In this document: piece after piece, positions 12,443-23,982 of the stretch
Layout of the letters: the number at the start of each line of letters is the position of its first letter
Numbering within the stretch: position 1 is the first letter of the stretch
Assembly: GCA_022496805.1 (NCBI GenBank)
Contig: CM040106.1
Span: forward strand, 7,192,001 to 7,256,000
Source of the DNA: Pohlia nutans
Lineage: Eukaryota > Streptophyta > Bryopsida > Bryales > Mniaceae
Direction of reading: 5' to 3'
Length of the DNA stretch: 64,000 nt
The notes under the pieces: generated by a model
The model's database searches: none
What the model was told of the DNA's origin: nothing
What the model saw: the letters and a program-made list of their open reading frames with translations, nothing else
Made by a program: the position numbers and the translations under genes

Positions 12443-12480
12443 AAAAACGCATAGATGTCTGAAGACATCTACGCGTTTTT
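12443..12480. repeat. 38-bp hairpin (17-bp stem, 4-base loop)
   Basis: AAAAACGCATAGATGTC (12443-12459), loop TGAA, then GACATCTACGCGTTTTT (12464-12480): a 17-bp stem with one mismatch. The half-site recurs at about 12526-12540 (CCAAAAACGCATAGAC). It lies inside an unrecognised 118-codon frame (12423-12779) that I do not think is a gene. Confidence 0.75.
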
Positions 12481-12780
12481 CCCTAAACACGCACCTCGCC
12501 GAACCCTCTAATTTCAAATTATCTCCAAAAACGCATAGACATCCATCTATTGTGAGAGACCTCCATGGCTACCGCAAAGACATGACAGAGATGTCTCGGC
12601 GTCTTCCCAAGACAAGACCAAAAACGCGGGTTTCCTATAGTGATACAAAATTCAAACACGACTACAGCCTAATTCGGGTGAATGAACGAGTGATTGTATT
12701 TTTAATTGTTTTCCTTTCTTATAGTGCTCTACCCTTACTATGCGTGGGCACTGCCAATGCGAGTACTTGTCGTCCCTAAT

Positions 12781-13831
12781 TGCCGTAGCTTATCGTCGCT
12801 ATAGTGCGCAATAACAAAGACCAACATTGTTCTTGATGAAGAACGAACTATCAAAAGACCAAAAATAATTTGTGAAAATTGAAAGAAAGTGAAAAAATTC
12901 CAACCTCAAGAAAAAAGAGCGCAAATTGTAAGCAATAAAATTGTGCAAATTGATAGGCCATCAAGTATTTCAATCACAGAGATTTGGATCAAAGAATCTT
13001 TAAATTCATGCGTAAGATCTAGATAGCAATCATCTAGAATGCATGAGAGGTAGAGCCTATTCCAATTCTACACTATCAAAAGTGAGTTTTGGAATTATCG
13101 AAGATTCTCTTTACAAGAGAGCTTAGTACTTGCGCACATTTGTGTAGGAATAGGCATCATTTGTTTATTTAGCAACTTCAAAAACTGAAGAGGGCGGCTT
13201 ACACTGAATAGTAAGCTTCTAATACTTCTCTCTAGTTCGACTAAGATCTGGTACATCCTACAGTCACCAAGGTTTAAATGGTGTTGCTTGCTACTACAAG
13301 GATCATTTTATTCATTTGATAAGTAAAATGATTGACGTAATAAACAAAGATACAAGGTAGATTAAAATAAATTAAAGTATATTGGGCTAATACATGGTAC
13401 CTTCTTAGGGGATTGTATATTTTTCAGTTTAAAGCTCAAAAAGTTATCAAGAATTAGTCACCTATCCTTTATTAGAATTCTTCTACGATTCGGTCAAAAT
13501 ACAAACATTAGGAGACATTATCATTGTAGGCAACCTTAACGTATGCACATAATCATTTCAAGCACTCGATATCTTATTTGATGATAATGGAACCGAATGT
13601 GAAACTATATAGGAACCATGAGAACAGGAAGCGCACATCTAAGGATACATGAAGAAATACCTTTGGACGTGTCCTTCTCTTCCATTTATCTAGTTGCAAC
13701 CAAATTACTATGAACAAAGCTAATGACCAAGGAGGATTTATATGATTCACATACTACCCAAAAAATATGATCTATTGCAAGAGAAATCCACGAAAAAATT
13801 TGTTGGCTTTCTCTTTGAATTGGGAACCCTT
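12781..13831. other. Spacer, nothing recognised
   Basis: AT-rich sequence with no coding frame or repeat that I can place. It may contain the body of the retroelement remnant whose primer-binding-like site follows. Confidence 0.3.
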
Positions 13832-13846
13832 GGTTCAGATACCATT
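13832..13846 (-). other. Retrotransposon primer-binding-site-like remnant
   Basis: On the minus strand the sequence reads CTACA, one A, then TGGTATCTGAACC. The usual plant primer-binding site for initiator Met-tRNA starts TGGTATCAGAGC, so this looks like an LTR end (CA) followed by a mutated PBS. An LTR would then lie to the right (13847 to perhaps 14.3 kb), but I see no second LTR or polyprotein, so this is a fragment at best. Confidence 0.35.
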
Positions 13847-14453
13847 GTAGAGCTTTATCTTGGTTTTGTCTTAGTTCAAGGTCCACGTCAACACGGCCTT
13901 GCAATAATTTTCTCCTTGGTGGCACGTTCACAAGTACAAATAGATGTAGACAATCATCCGATAAGAAAACTTTTATAATTGTCGAAGTATTGAATTTTGT
14001 TGATTTGTGGTGAACTGATGACTAACATTTGTCTATTCAAGTTTCGTTTACTTCTATATGTTTTTCGTTTATTTCTTTTACTACAGTGAAGAATTGTATG
14101 CTGGATTTAGGGGTGATGTTTAGCTATGAGTTTTTTAATGCTTTGGTTAAATGTGGTTTTCGGATTGATGAAAGTGCCTTTTTTCTTAGTCTAGAGTGTT
14201 GACATTGTGCACAATTTTATTAGTTCTCCACAATTAAGATATTGTCTAGAAATTTTGTTTCACTCTTTAATCTCAACCATCAAATACAATTGCCAATCAT
14301 TCCATGGAGATATTGAAGGAACTAGATTTGCTCATTTGTGGTTTTTAACTTATTGATTATTCAAGTATTTTTTTTGTATTAAATAAAATATCTTATGAAC
14401 AATCGCTGAATTGAATGGAAGCAAGGAGGCATTTTCTTCCACCAGACCCTAAA

Positions 14454-14867
14454 TGGTAGCTCCTCCTGGTAAGGGCCTACTCGGTAATCAGTACCGGAGG
14501 AGTTGGTAGCTACCGAGGAAAAGGAGTTTAACGAAATGTATGACAGAACAGTAAAAACTAAGTCGGTTATCACAAAACCGAGGGAGGTCAAACTGATCAG
14601 AGCATACAAGTGCAAACATAAAACTACTCGGTAAGCATGAAATCAGAAGAGAATACTTAAAACAAGAAATCAAGTACTTGGGAAAATGTGGCGTGCCAAT
14701 GAAGTTGGCTCTATTGCTTTTATACCACAGTACAACCAGATCTGACAGTTAGGTCAGATCGGTAAAAAAGTGTTTCCTAGATCTACCTGCTAGGGTAACT
14801 TGGAAAATTACCCGGGTAAAAACTAAGATCGGTAGACCTACCGGTAACTCCTAATTTACGGTAAACA
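14454..14867 (-). repeat. 3' LTR of the gypsy element
   Basis: Plus-strand reading starts TGGTAGCTCCTCCTGG and ends TTTACGGTAAACA, giving TG...CA termini. It matches 23570-23982 almost throughout, including GGGCCTACTCGGTAATCAGT-like and AAGTACTTGGGAAAATGTGG segments. Differences are scattered single bases and one or two small indels. Confidence 0.92.
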
Positions 14868-14881
14868 CTATCCCCCCTCTA
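14868..14881 (-). other. Polypurine tract
   Basis: Minus-strand reading AGAGGGGGGATAG directly upstream of the 3' LTR, the position and composition expected of the plus-strand primer in reverse transcription. Confidence 0.8.
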
Positions 14882-14949
14882 AACCAAGTTCACACCTGGA
14901 ACTTGATTTTAAAATACAAGTGGTACAAAAAGTAAGACTGGAGGGATTT

Positions 14950-17127
14950 CTATTCCGTGGGGCCGGGTTGCCTACTGATGGTGCGGGAAAACTTGAGTGT
15001 ATTGTCATCAGATCTGATAGGCTCCTCGATATTGGGCGTGTTCTGCCGAGGTCCGCTGGCTGTCTCGGTATCAGGTGTGATGGTATTACCTTGCGTGAAT
15101 CCCGTGGAGCTGAGCAGTTCACAGCCACCAGATGAGTCCCTAAGAAAGGATGAATCAAAGCCCTCGAGACGTAATGGAGGAGTTTGTATGGGACCGTGGT
15201 CCGTCGTGGCCGGGAGCAGAATATTGGTTTCCGTGGAGTCCGGTGATGCGGGTTGAGGAATGAAATCCGGATATGCTCGTCGGTACAGGTTGAACATGCG
15301 GTAGGTGTTGTTGAGTGCCGTGGCGACGTTCTGTTCGTTGTTGTGCAGCGTGGCATAGTCGGTAGCCAGGTTTTCCATCTCGGTAGACAGGGTTGCAAGG
15401 TGAGTCGACTCCTTCTAGAGTGCCTGCCAGAGGGCATTGACGGTGATCTTGTTCTGGCCTTTCTTGGTTCTGAGGTGCTCCCGTTCCGTGGTAACGGCGT
15501 CCAAGAGGATGTCCTGGGCTTGAAGTTGCTTGGTAAGGTTGTCGACTTTGAGGCCGGAACGTTCACGGTCCTGACGAATCCGAGCAAGATCGGTAGTATG
15601 CTGGCGTGCTTTGGCTCGAGAGGTGTTGAGTTGTTCCTCCAACTCGGTAATCCGAGTTTGGGCGCTCTCAAGTTGGGGTTGATGTGCCACTGGGTTGGAG
15701 ATGGTGAGTTGTCGAACTTGCGTCTCGACCTCGGTCAGTACCTGAAACAGGTTTCCTGCCGTTTGACAGAGGAAACATATATTCTAGACCAAGTTCCGAG
15801 GCCCGTGGAGAAAAGTATCCGAAGGGTCGGCGCATTCCGTTGGTAGGGTAACCGAGGTCAGTGGGGGTGCCATCTGCGCGAATACTTGGACACCGATAGT
15901 ACGAGTGACTTCGGTAGTGAGCATACTTGAAGTCTGGAGTGGCATGAACAGTGGTTGTATTTGTGACGGTGGATTTTCGGCAGTGATCTCTGGTGGTTCC
16001 GAGGATGTGCGATTTGGTGACGGAACTAGTGGTGGAGACGGAGTGCGCTGAGATGATCGGTACGTAGTGGAGTAACCGCCGCCATGCTCGGTTTGGGGTC
16101 GAGGATTCCTGCCGAATTCTTGTAGGGCATCATCGATCTCCGGTCGGGCCTTGCGTTTGAATGTCGTGGGGGCCGGTGTGAGTTGGCTGCAAAGTCGAGA
16201 CGAGATCCCTAAGTCGGGGAAAGTAGTGAAGAGGGGCAGTGATGACCACCGCTTGCCTAGTTCGTATCGATGCGCACGTCCCCTGTGTGGTACCTGGGAA
16301 GGCGGAGTACTGGTGCCGGTGCTCAGTACGGGTCCCAGTGCCGCTGGTATGGTCGTGCGCGGTACGGTTACTGGTGCTGCTGGTATGGTTGTGGTGGCGG
16401 CTGCTTCTTGTCCTTGAATAAGCATGTCCCAAATTTCGGCCGAGAGACACTGTGGAGAATTACTTCTCTTGATGGTGGCGAGGTCCTTCTGAAGCTGCCG
16501 GAGCAAGAAGGTGACCCAGTTTCAAGTGGCAGTATTGGTAAGGGAGAGCTCGTCGACCGTGAGTATCTCGTGGAGGCACTGCTTCGATGTATAGGCCTGC
16601 TTCCTCTTGAAGTAGATCCCTTGCAGCAAGCTATACTTCCGAGGTCGCAAGTCTACTGGCCCTAGCAAAGCACTATACCCGCCGGTATCCGGTCGGTGAA
16701 TGAGTTCATGCGATCCGGGGCCGACGCTCCAGTATTTGAAGTTGGCCGGATCCGGGTTGGTGTTGACCTCGGTAGTAGTGCCGGTTGGTAATCGGAGAAT
16801 GTTATTGATGTCTATCGCGGTGATGTCATAGCTCCTACCGAACGCATCGCCGATGATCGACTGCTGCAGTATACTGATCACGGTGTTGAGGAAATTCTCC
16901 ACCACGTCTTTGCAGATTTCTTGACCCCACGGTAGGTTGACGAAACCCTCGAGGCTGACTTGGTGAAGCCACTCGCGTTTGGCTTGGTTTTTGGCGGCAA
17001 ATGCTTTCCAGACAAACATGTGTTTGAGCGGGTGGCACGTGATATCCTTCCATTCATCGGTTACCGACTTGCTGCGAGAGGTGTTTCCACGGCGACTGTC
17101 TACCGATGTTTTCTCCTGACCTGTCAT
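14950..17127 (-). pseudogene. Extra 3' ORF of the gypsy element (env position)
   Basis: One minus-strand frame from an ATG at 17127 to a TAG at 14950 (about 725 codons), interrupted only by TGA at 16522, TAG at 15784 and TAG at 15415. The open frame continues upstream of the ATG to 17577, but that part is Pro/Ser-rich and probably leader. The N-terminal 180 residues are globular-looking (KREWLHQVSLEGFVNLPW, then DITAIDINNILRLPTG) and recall the plant transposon protein domain of Athila-type elements. A Pro/Thr/Ser-rich middle follows, then a coiled coil at 15690-15415 (ESAQTRITELEEQLNTSRAK). I see no signal peptide or membrane segment, so an envelope function is not supported; a Gag-like or RNA-binding accessory role is equally possible. 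Confidence 0.65.
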
Positions 17128-17869
17128 CCGGCAAAACCGCACACGGAGAGTTCCTCGCGTTCTCTCTTCGAAGGTGTAGGAAAGAGCGGCTACCAAACAA
17201 GACGGTGGAAGAACTCCAATCCGCGCTATTCGCCTCGGTCGATTGTGTCGGTGGCGGTGAACGGTAGCAACCGGCCCTGGCGGCCGGGGAAGAAGAGAAG
17301 GAGACGGAGATGGAGGGCGGAGGCCGAGAGCTAACCGAGAGGGAGAAAAAACCGTGGCGGCGGAAGACGGCATGGTGAGGAAGGGATAAATAGAAGGAGA
17401 GGAGGACAAGGAAATGAATGAAGACGGCGGTGAAATGAAGAGAGAGGGAGTGGGTGGGTGCGAACTAGATTGGGAGAGTGGCGGCGCGTTAGGGTTGGGA
17501 ACTGCCAAATCTGCCACTCGATACGGTTTTTGCTTCGGGGATACCGAGGTGGTCGTGTCGGTATGTCCGAGAAGCACCGTTGGAGGCGACTACGATGCTG
17601 TGGTTGGGCCGGTTGCCGAGGTCATAGTTGATGTGGTACGGCAGGTCGAGTCAAAAAAAATTTCGGTTTGGTACCGAGGTGCGACTTGGTATCCCAAGTC
17701 GACTGAGGAAACATTTCCACGGTGAAGCAGTTTGTGGAGATAGAAATCTCAGTAGCCTCTTCGTCGTCCTTCGCATCTTCCTCCGTTGCGTCTTGATTGT
17801 CCGGTTAGTAGAGAATGGCACTTTTATCTGGGGAAAATCGGGCGACTTGAAGTAGCTGGTTTTCATTGA

Positions 17870-19104
17870 GGAATCGTTACGGTTTCAGTTTGTTGATGTT
17901 GACTATAATCGAATCAGGATCGAATTTGTTAACGGGGACGAGTAATACCGTATTGTTGGGTAGGGGGTATTGAACTCCGTAAGGTCCCGACCATTTATTT
18001 TTGAGCTTACCGGGGTGTATGTTAGGACCTTTGGGGTATTAGAGTACCAGATCGCCCAGTCGGATCTTATGTGTCGGCCCCGTGGTGTTGGTCCACTAAG
18101 CGCGGTTCCATTGCGATATCCCTTGCGTCTTGAGGGCTCGGTGTCGAGATTTGTCCAAGCGCTCCAGATCGGCCGTGCGTGCTGCAAGGACCCGATTAGG
18201 CGAATGGTCGGTAGTAGTGGTTTTCGTCGGTATCAAGTATTTCGTAGGCATTAAGGGGATAATGCCATACAAAATTTGAAATGGCTTATGGCCGGTACTG
18301 ATCTTAAAAGCGGTGCGGTAGGCGACTAAGACTGTCGGTAACTGCCGGTCCCAGTCCGTTCGGTTGTGATTGACCAATTTCTGAAGGATTTGGACAATTA
18401 CCTCGTTCGTGGATTCGGCTTGACCATTTCCTTAAGGGTAGTATGTGGTGGATGTAGAGTGTCGCAGTAGGAAGTGCTCTATAAGGGTGTAAATGACCTT
18501 GTTGTTGAAATGTACACCTTGGTACACGAAATGAAGTGGACAACCAAAACGGGTGAGGATGTTGTCATACAGGAATTTAGCCGTGTCCTTCTCGGTGTTG
18601 TCGCGAAGTGCAGCCGCTTCGACCCATTTGGTAGCGTAGTCCCTGGCCACCAAGATGTATCGGTTGCTGGTGACTGCGTTTGAGGGGACCTACAAAATCC
18701 AGTCCCCATTTCATAAAAGGTTTCGTCGGTAGGGTCGTAAGTAATTTACCGGTCACAGCCTTCTTGAGTCCACCGACGCCTTGACATTCGTCGCAGCTCC
18801 AATTGTATTCAAAAACGTCTTTATGCAAGGATGGCCACCAGTAGTTCGCGTCGAGGATTTTCCAAGTGGTAATCTCGATAGAAAAATGTCCTCCTAAGTT
18901 ACCGTGGTGAAGCTCCTGGATAATCAATGTGGCCTGTTTGCCAGAAATGACCTTCTGTAGGAGAAATTTTTGCTCTGTCAATACAAGGTGCCATCGACTA
19001 ACTGAAATGGGAGGGCTCGGGAGGCTAACTTTTTCTTGCGCTTGGTACTCCAGTCGGCAGGGAAGGTGCCGGTTTTGAGGTAGTCGTGGACTGTCGTGAG
19101 CCAC
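17870..19104 (-). pseudogene. Gypsy integrase
   Basis: The zinc-binding HHCC region reads HHGNLGGHFS...CDECQ at about 18.75-18.9 kb, followed by LDFVGP with the first catalytic Asp. The second catalytic site reads VYQGVHFNN where family members have SD-x-G-x-HF, so the Asp appears lost. NGQAEST-N with the Glu is kept near 18.4 kb. A GPY/F-type C-terminal module (NKWSGPYGVQY) is at 17976-18000. The N-terminal part is one frame off the rest, and in-frame stops remain. It would insert the cDNA copy into chromosomes; this copy should be dead. Confidence 0.85.
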
Positions 19105-20717
19105 TCCGGTTGTATGCTGAATAGCTGGGCGTCGGACATGGTATCGGTAATACCGGTGGCCGGTTCGGCTACCGTGTTCCGAGAAAGTGCGTCGGCAATA
19201 CCGTGTGTCTTGCCAGGTTTGTAAACAACAGTGAAGTCAAATTCGAGAAACAAGAGTAACCATCGAGCAATACGTCTGGAAACTTGAGTTTTATTTACCA
19301 AATATATCAAAGCTATGTGGTCTACGTAAAACACGAACCTGTTACCGAGGAGGTAGTGCCGAAATTTGTTGATGGCGTAAACCATGGCTAAAGCTTCGTG
19401 CTCGGTAGTCATATAATTCTTGTCTGCGCGGCTCGGTAGTCGAGATGCGTAGACGATAGGTTGGTCGATTTTTCCGGTAGGGTTCTGCGCCAGCATAGCT
19501 CCTACTTCAATATCTGAAGCATCCGTATGAATGTGAAATTCAAGCTTCTAATTGACTGCGATAAGGATAGGAGCGTTGACATAACGCTATTTTATCTCGG
19601 TAAATGCTTGGTTGCATTCGGTAGTCCAAGTAAATGGTTCGTCTTTTCTTGTAAGCAAAGTGATTCGTGCCATAATCCGGGCGTAATCGCGGATGAAACA
19701 TCTGTTGAATTGGGCAAGGCCGTTGAAGACCTGGATGTCCTTGATGTTGCGAGGGCGCGGCATTGTGACGAGAGCCTCGATTTTCTTTGGATCGGGGAAT
19801 TTGCCCTCTGCGGAGACGACATACCCAAGAATCATACTGGAGCGAACTAAAAAACAACATTTTTTGGGATTGAGACTTATACCAAACTCACGGCATTTGG
19901 TGAAACACTTTCGGAGTTTGTCGAGGTGTGTCTCGGTAGTACTATACACGCTGAAGTCGTCGAGGAAGAGCTTCATAAAATCACCAAGATATTCCTTGAA
20001 AGCTTGGTTGACTTCTCGGTGGTACGTTGGCGGAGCGTTCTTCAAACCGAACGGCATTACTACCCAGACAAAGGCTCCCCAGTGGGTAATGAATGTCGTC
20101 TTGTGGCGGTCCTTGGGTGCAATCCTGATATGGTGATATCCGGAGAAGCCGTCAAGGAATGAGTACATCTCGTTGCCTGCTACCGAGTCGAGGACTTCAT
20201 CGGTAAACGATAGTGGATATGGATCCTTCTAAGTTGCCTTATTGAGACGCCTAAAATCAACTCAAATTCGAAGTTTGCCATTCTTCTTTGGTACCACAAC
20301 GATTGGTGATAACCAACTAGCATGGTCCACAGGTTCAATAAATCCTGCCTGCAATTGTTTGTGACGATCGGTTTTTACCGCTGCCGCATAATTAGGATTC
20401 ATTCGGTGGCGTACTTGATGGGTGAGGGGGATACTGGTGTCGAGTTCAATCTTGTGTTGAGCGATGTGTTCTGGGATGCCACATAGATCATGGTATGAAC
20501 AAGCAAACACATCCTTGAAAGTGCGGAACAAATCTTCGGCCTCTGGTAGGAGGGAATCCAGGACGGAAGTATCGATAGGAATAATGTTGGAGACAGTATC
20601 GGTTCCCAGCTTGAGGTCTAGTAGTTGCTCTTCCTCTATCTGCGACCACTTTGCTACCGAGATTTTTTTTATCCTTTCCCAAATTGGTATTTCATCGACT
20701 GACATGCTGCCTTCCAT
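18978..20717 (-). pseudogene. Gypsy reverse transcriptase and RNase H
   Basis: A single frame holds the RT (EPVDHASWLSPIVVVPKKNG, FLDGFSGYHHI, FLDDFSVY catalytic box, then LGYVVSAEGK) and RNase H (YVDHIALIYL, VVYKPGKTHGIADALSR). In-frame stops occur at 20262 (TGA), about 20231 (TAG), 19587 (TAG), about 19549 (TAG) and 18978. The second Asp pair of the RT box is intact. Substrate is the element's own RNA; DNA synthesis and RNA removal would take place in the Gag particle. Confidence 0.9.
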
Positions 20718-20732
20718 ACGGGTTATAGCTGG

Positions 20733-21566
20733 TTAAATGAGCACGGTAGTGCTTACCTGGCACAGGTCATCAATTTTCAATGTTCCAATTGGGAGGAGGA
20801 ACTCCTGTGCCTTGAGTAGAATAATTTCTTCGTCATCGGTAAGGCCTTCCTCGTAATTGTAGCAGACGAGAGCATCGGGAGTTGTGGCTTCAAAGCCTAA
20901 TTCCCGGTTAATCCGTACTGTTCGGATGGTACCATTATCCATGATCTGTATGTGGTTGTTAGCCCAATCGTGAACTACTCTAGCATCCCTAAGCCATGGT
21001 CTACCGAGCAACAACATATATGCCGAATTGACATCCTTTCAAGAAATAACGGTGAGAATAATGATATAGGGAATACCGTGAATGAAGATCTTGATGTCCC
21101 TGAGCAAGCCAAGTGGTTGGACGAGGGAGTTCTCTGCCATCCTTAATTAAAAAGGTGCCACTGTTGGGGTCGGTAGTCCAGGTCTGCGTCGCTTTGTTTC
21201 GGTGATGATATTTACTCCCAATCCTCCATCCAACAGGACATCATGTAATTGATGATTCCCAATTTTGGCTTGGATGATCGGCATGTGGCGGTCGATCGCG
21301 ACTACCGAATGGACCGCCATGGTGGTTGGCTTGGTAATGGAGACGGTTGACGGGGTTATCTGATCTAGACGGCAGTGGATATATTTGATGATGCTGGATG
21401 CAATAGCCATAAGGTTTTTGAGACTCACCTGGATTGTTTGTGATTCGATTTGTTGAAGAATGTTGTCGCGGATGTTCATGGTGTTGTCTAGAGCGGTCGG
21501 AATGACGCGAGGTGATGGTGGCTCCAAGGGCGAGAGTTCCTGTAGTTCATGGACCATCTTTATCAT
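20733..21566 (-). pseudogene. Gypsy aspartic protease region
   Basis: In the same frame as the RT. HDVLLDGGLGVNIITE is the retropepsin active-site region (LLDGGSGVN in relatives), followed about 40 codons later by LLLGRPWLRDARVVHDW, the conserved hydrophobic-Gly stretch (ILLGRPWL). TAA codons at 21147 and 20733 break the frame. It would process the Gag-Pol precursor. Confidence 0.8.
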
Positions 21567-21733
21567 GTCTTCACGCAGCTGCTCTTCTGCTTGCCAATCG
21601 AACGCCTTAGTTGTGCAAGGTGCTTCGATAGTTGGTGTAGGATTGTCCGATATTACCGAGTCCGAACTCTGTGTCTGAGTCCGGGTGCGAGGGCCGACAT
21701 GAGAAACATCAACCGTATGGACATTGGTAATGA

Positions 21734-23387
21734 CTACCGAGGACCCCGAGTGAACGGGAGTTTGTTTTGGATGGCTTTTTTAACATCCTCATCCAATAGA
21801 AGTGGACAACGATGTCCCGGGTGTTCAAGTGATCCACATACATTGCATGCGTACCGTTGTACCGGGGTTATACCACGAGAATTACAGCGGTTTTCGGTAC
21901 TTATCGGAGTTGGTGCTGGCTGAGTTTGAATCTGATGGACAGAAGTCGTGTCAGTTTTCTTCCTGTACTCACTTGCCGGGTTGCGATAACACGTTCTCCA
22001 TTCATGGCCCATACGACCGCAGCCGGTACACTTGAAGTTACGTCGGGGGTTGTCTCCAGTACTAGTCAAGGGAAGGGTTGGTTGCCGAAATTTGGGAAGG
22101 CCTCTTCTGCGGTACGTGCCGAGTCCACTGCTTCGAAAAACGTCTGTCGTTGAAGTCCTAACGTGGCTACCTGCAAATATTCCAAAGAGCCAGCGCGGAA
22201 ATTGGTCAACATGAACATATCATCCAGGGGCACTGTTAGATTTTCCGCTAGTTGCTGGAGACGTTTGGCGTAGTCGTCGACATATTCATTCGGTTGTTGA
22301 TTGATTGTACAAAATTGGATGTATGTTTGGTCGTCCGTTTTGATGGTTTGGTAGCGTCTTTTGAATGCGGTAAATACCTCCTGCAATATATTAGTAGGAT
22401 GTATCCGTCTATGATATGCAAACAAATTCGACTCTTTCTCAGTGAGAGAATTACCGAATAATTCCAGTTGGACCATGGTTTCCGTTTTGCCATTTAATCT
22501 ACTAGCAGATTCAAATTTACGGCAATGTATTTCGGGGAAGTCACTGGTTTTGTATTCAGGATATGGTACCGCCTTTCGAGCGGTTGAGGTAGGACGTCCA
22601 CCCGCGGGTGGATTTGGAACGCTTGGGTTGCCGGCAGGTCGGTAGATTGGGGTCGGTTCTCCGGTAGCCACAATGCGGCGAAGTTGGGGATAGTTGTATG
22701 GACAAGAAATGGAAGGGTGGCCGGTATGGCCACAAAATGTGCAAAACCGAATAGGAGGTCTAGGACAAATCTGGTGGTGGTGATGTGGAGGATGAAATCC
22801 AAAAAATTGTTGTTATACCGAGTATTGATGTCCAGGAATCGGTTGTGGGCGGACTGTGTGGTGCATTGATGGGGCACGTTCTTGATCTTGTCAAAATCGG
22901 CGTAAACGTAAATTTGGAAGTTGTAGCTGAGACGCAGCTAAATCGAGGTCCAGTTGAGATGTCAGTTCTAGTGCCGCGAGGAGTTCTTGATCCGTTGCGT
23001 CTTCTTGTGGTAGTTGTTGAAGTTGGTCTTGGATGGCCGAGGAGTGCAGAAAAGCCTGGGCACAAAACCGTTCGCGTTCGTCATTGGTGAGGTGCAAATC
23101 TTCCGCGGTAGCTCTGGGTTGAGGAGTACCGAGTTAGAAGACGGCCACTGCGAAGTAGTCGAGTGTGGATGTCGTGCGGTTTGAAGTTCTCGCGGGGTCG
23201 GTAATTCGTCCGCCGTGAGTAAGGGTTGAGATCGTCGTGTCGGATGAGTGACTGTTGAGGGAGCTCGGAACATCTGCGAAGGTAGAAGATCTTGTATGCT
23301 GCGGTGAATACGAGCGTTGGAAGTCGTGAGAGCCTCGAGGTCGAACTCGGGCGGTGGTCGTGCAGATCTAGTGTGGCGCCGCGCCAT
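21734..23387 (-). pseudogene. Gypsy gag with two zinc knuckles
   Basis: The capsid-like domain (retrotransposon gag type) lies at 22671-22066: NILQEVFTAFKRRYQTI, then NEYVDDYAKRLQQLAENL, the usual helix pattern. Two CCHC knuckles follow in another frame at 22069-21734: CTGCGRMGHEWRTC and CNVCGSLEHPGHRC. Upstream pieces (23387-22891) are Pro/Ser/Gln-rich in two frames and probably form the N-terminus. At least two frameshifts separate these parts. Gag would package element RNA. Confidence 0.8.
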
Positions 23388-23569
23388 GGGAAAGTCTGGT
23401 CTATCGAAATTTTGGACAACCGGACTATGATAACGACGAATGATCTCGGTAAGGCGGAAAAAAGGCGCAGTGTCACACAGATGCTAGGTGATCATAGAGT
23501 ACCAGGATCGGTAACTCCGTGTATTTTAGCAAACGATTTCTAGAATTCGAACACTAGATGGTCGTGAAA

Positions 23570-23982
23570 TGGTAGCTCCTCCTGGTAAGGGCTACTCGGT
23601 AATCAGTACCGGAGGCGTTGGTAGCTACAGAGGGAAAGGAGTTTAACGGAATGTATGACAGAATAGTAAAAACTAAGTCAGTTATCACAAAACCGAGGGA
23701 GGTCAAATTGATCAAAGCATACAAGTAAAAACATAAAACTACTCGGTAAGCATGAAATCAGAAGAGAATACTTCAAACAAGAAATCAAGTACTTGGGAAA
23801 ATGTGGCGTGCCAATGAGGTTGGCTCTATTGCTTTTATACCACAGTACAACCAGATGTGATAGTTAGGTCAGATTGGTTAAAAAGTGTTTCCTAGATCTA
23901 CGTGTTGGGGTACCTTGGAAAATTACCTGGTTAAAAACTCAGATCGGTAGACCTACCGGTAACTCCTTATTTACGGTTAACT
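23570..23982 (-). repeat. 5' LTR of the gypsy element
   Basis: Near-copy of 14454-14867. Its outer end has lost the ACA terminus (reads GGTTAACT rather than GGTAAACA). The promoter and start site of the element would lie here, on the minus strand. Confidence 0.9.

Larger units (their letters stand above)
14454..23982 (-). mobile_element. Ty3/gypsy LTR retrotransposon, decayed but structurally complete
   Basis: About 9.5 kb, transcribed right to left. Two ~414-bp LTRs flank gag, pol in the order protease-RT-RNase H-integrase, and an extra 3' ORF. The RT motif FLDDFSVY and the presence of a long ORF between integrase and 3' LTR point to the Athila/Tat side of gypsy rather than to chromoviruses. 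Candidate target duplications are CTAAA (before 14454) and TTAAA (after 23982), imperfect. I could not find a standard tRNA primer-binding site next to the 5' LTR. All genes carry in-frame stops, so the copy is not autonomous now. Confidence 0.9.

Noticed and set aside
14868..15671. 267-codon minus-strand ORF overlapping the gypsy 3' ORF
   Set aside because: It is out of frame with the longer coiled-coil-bearing frame, extends into the polypurine tract and has Arg/Pro/Thr/Ser-rich composition typical of a shadow frame.
14920..16665. Several plus-strand ORFs of 70-197 codons
   Set aside because: All lie opposite the gypsy 3' ORF and show no family resemblance.
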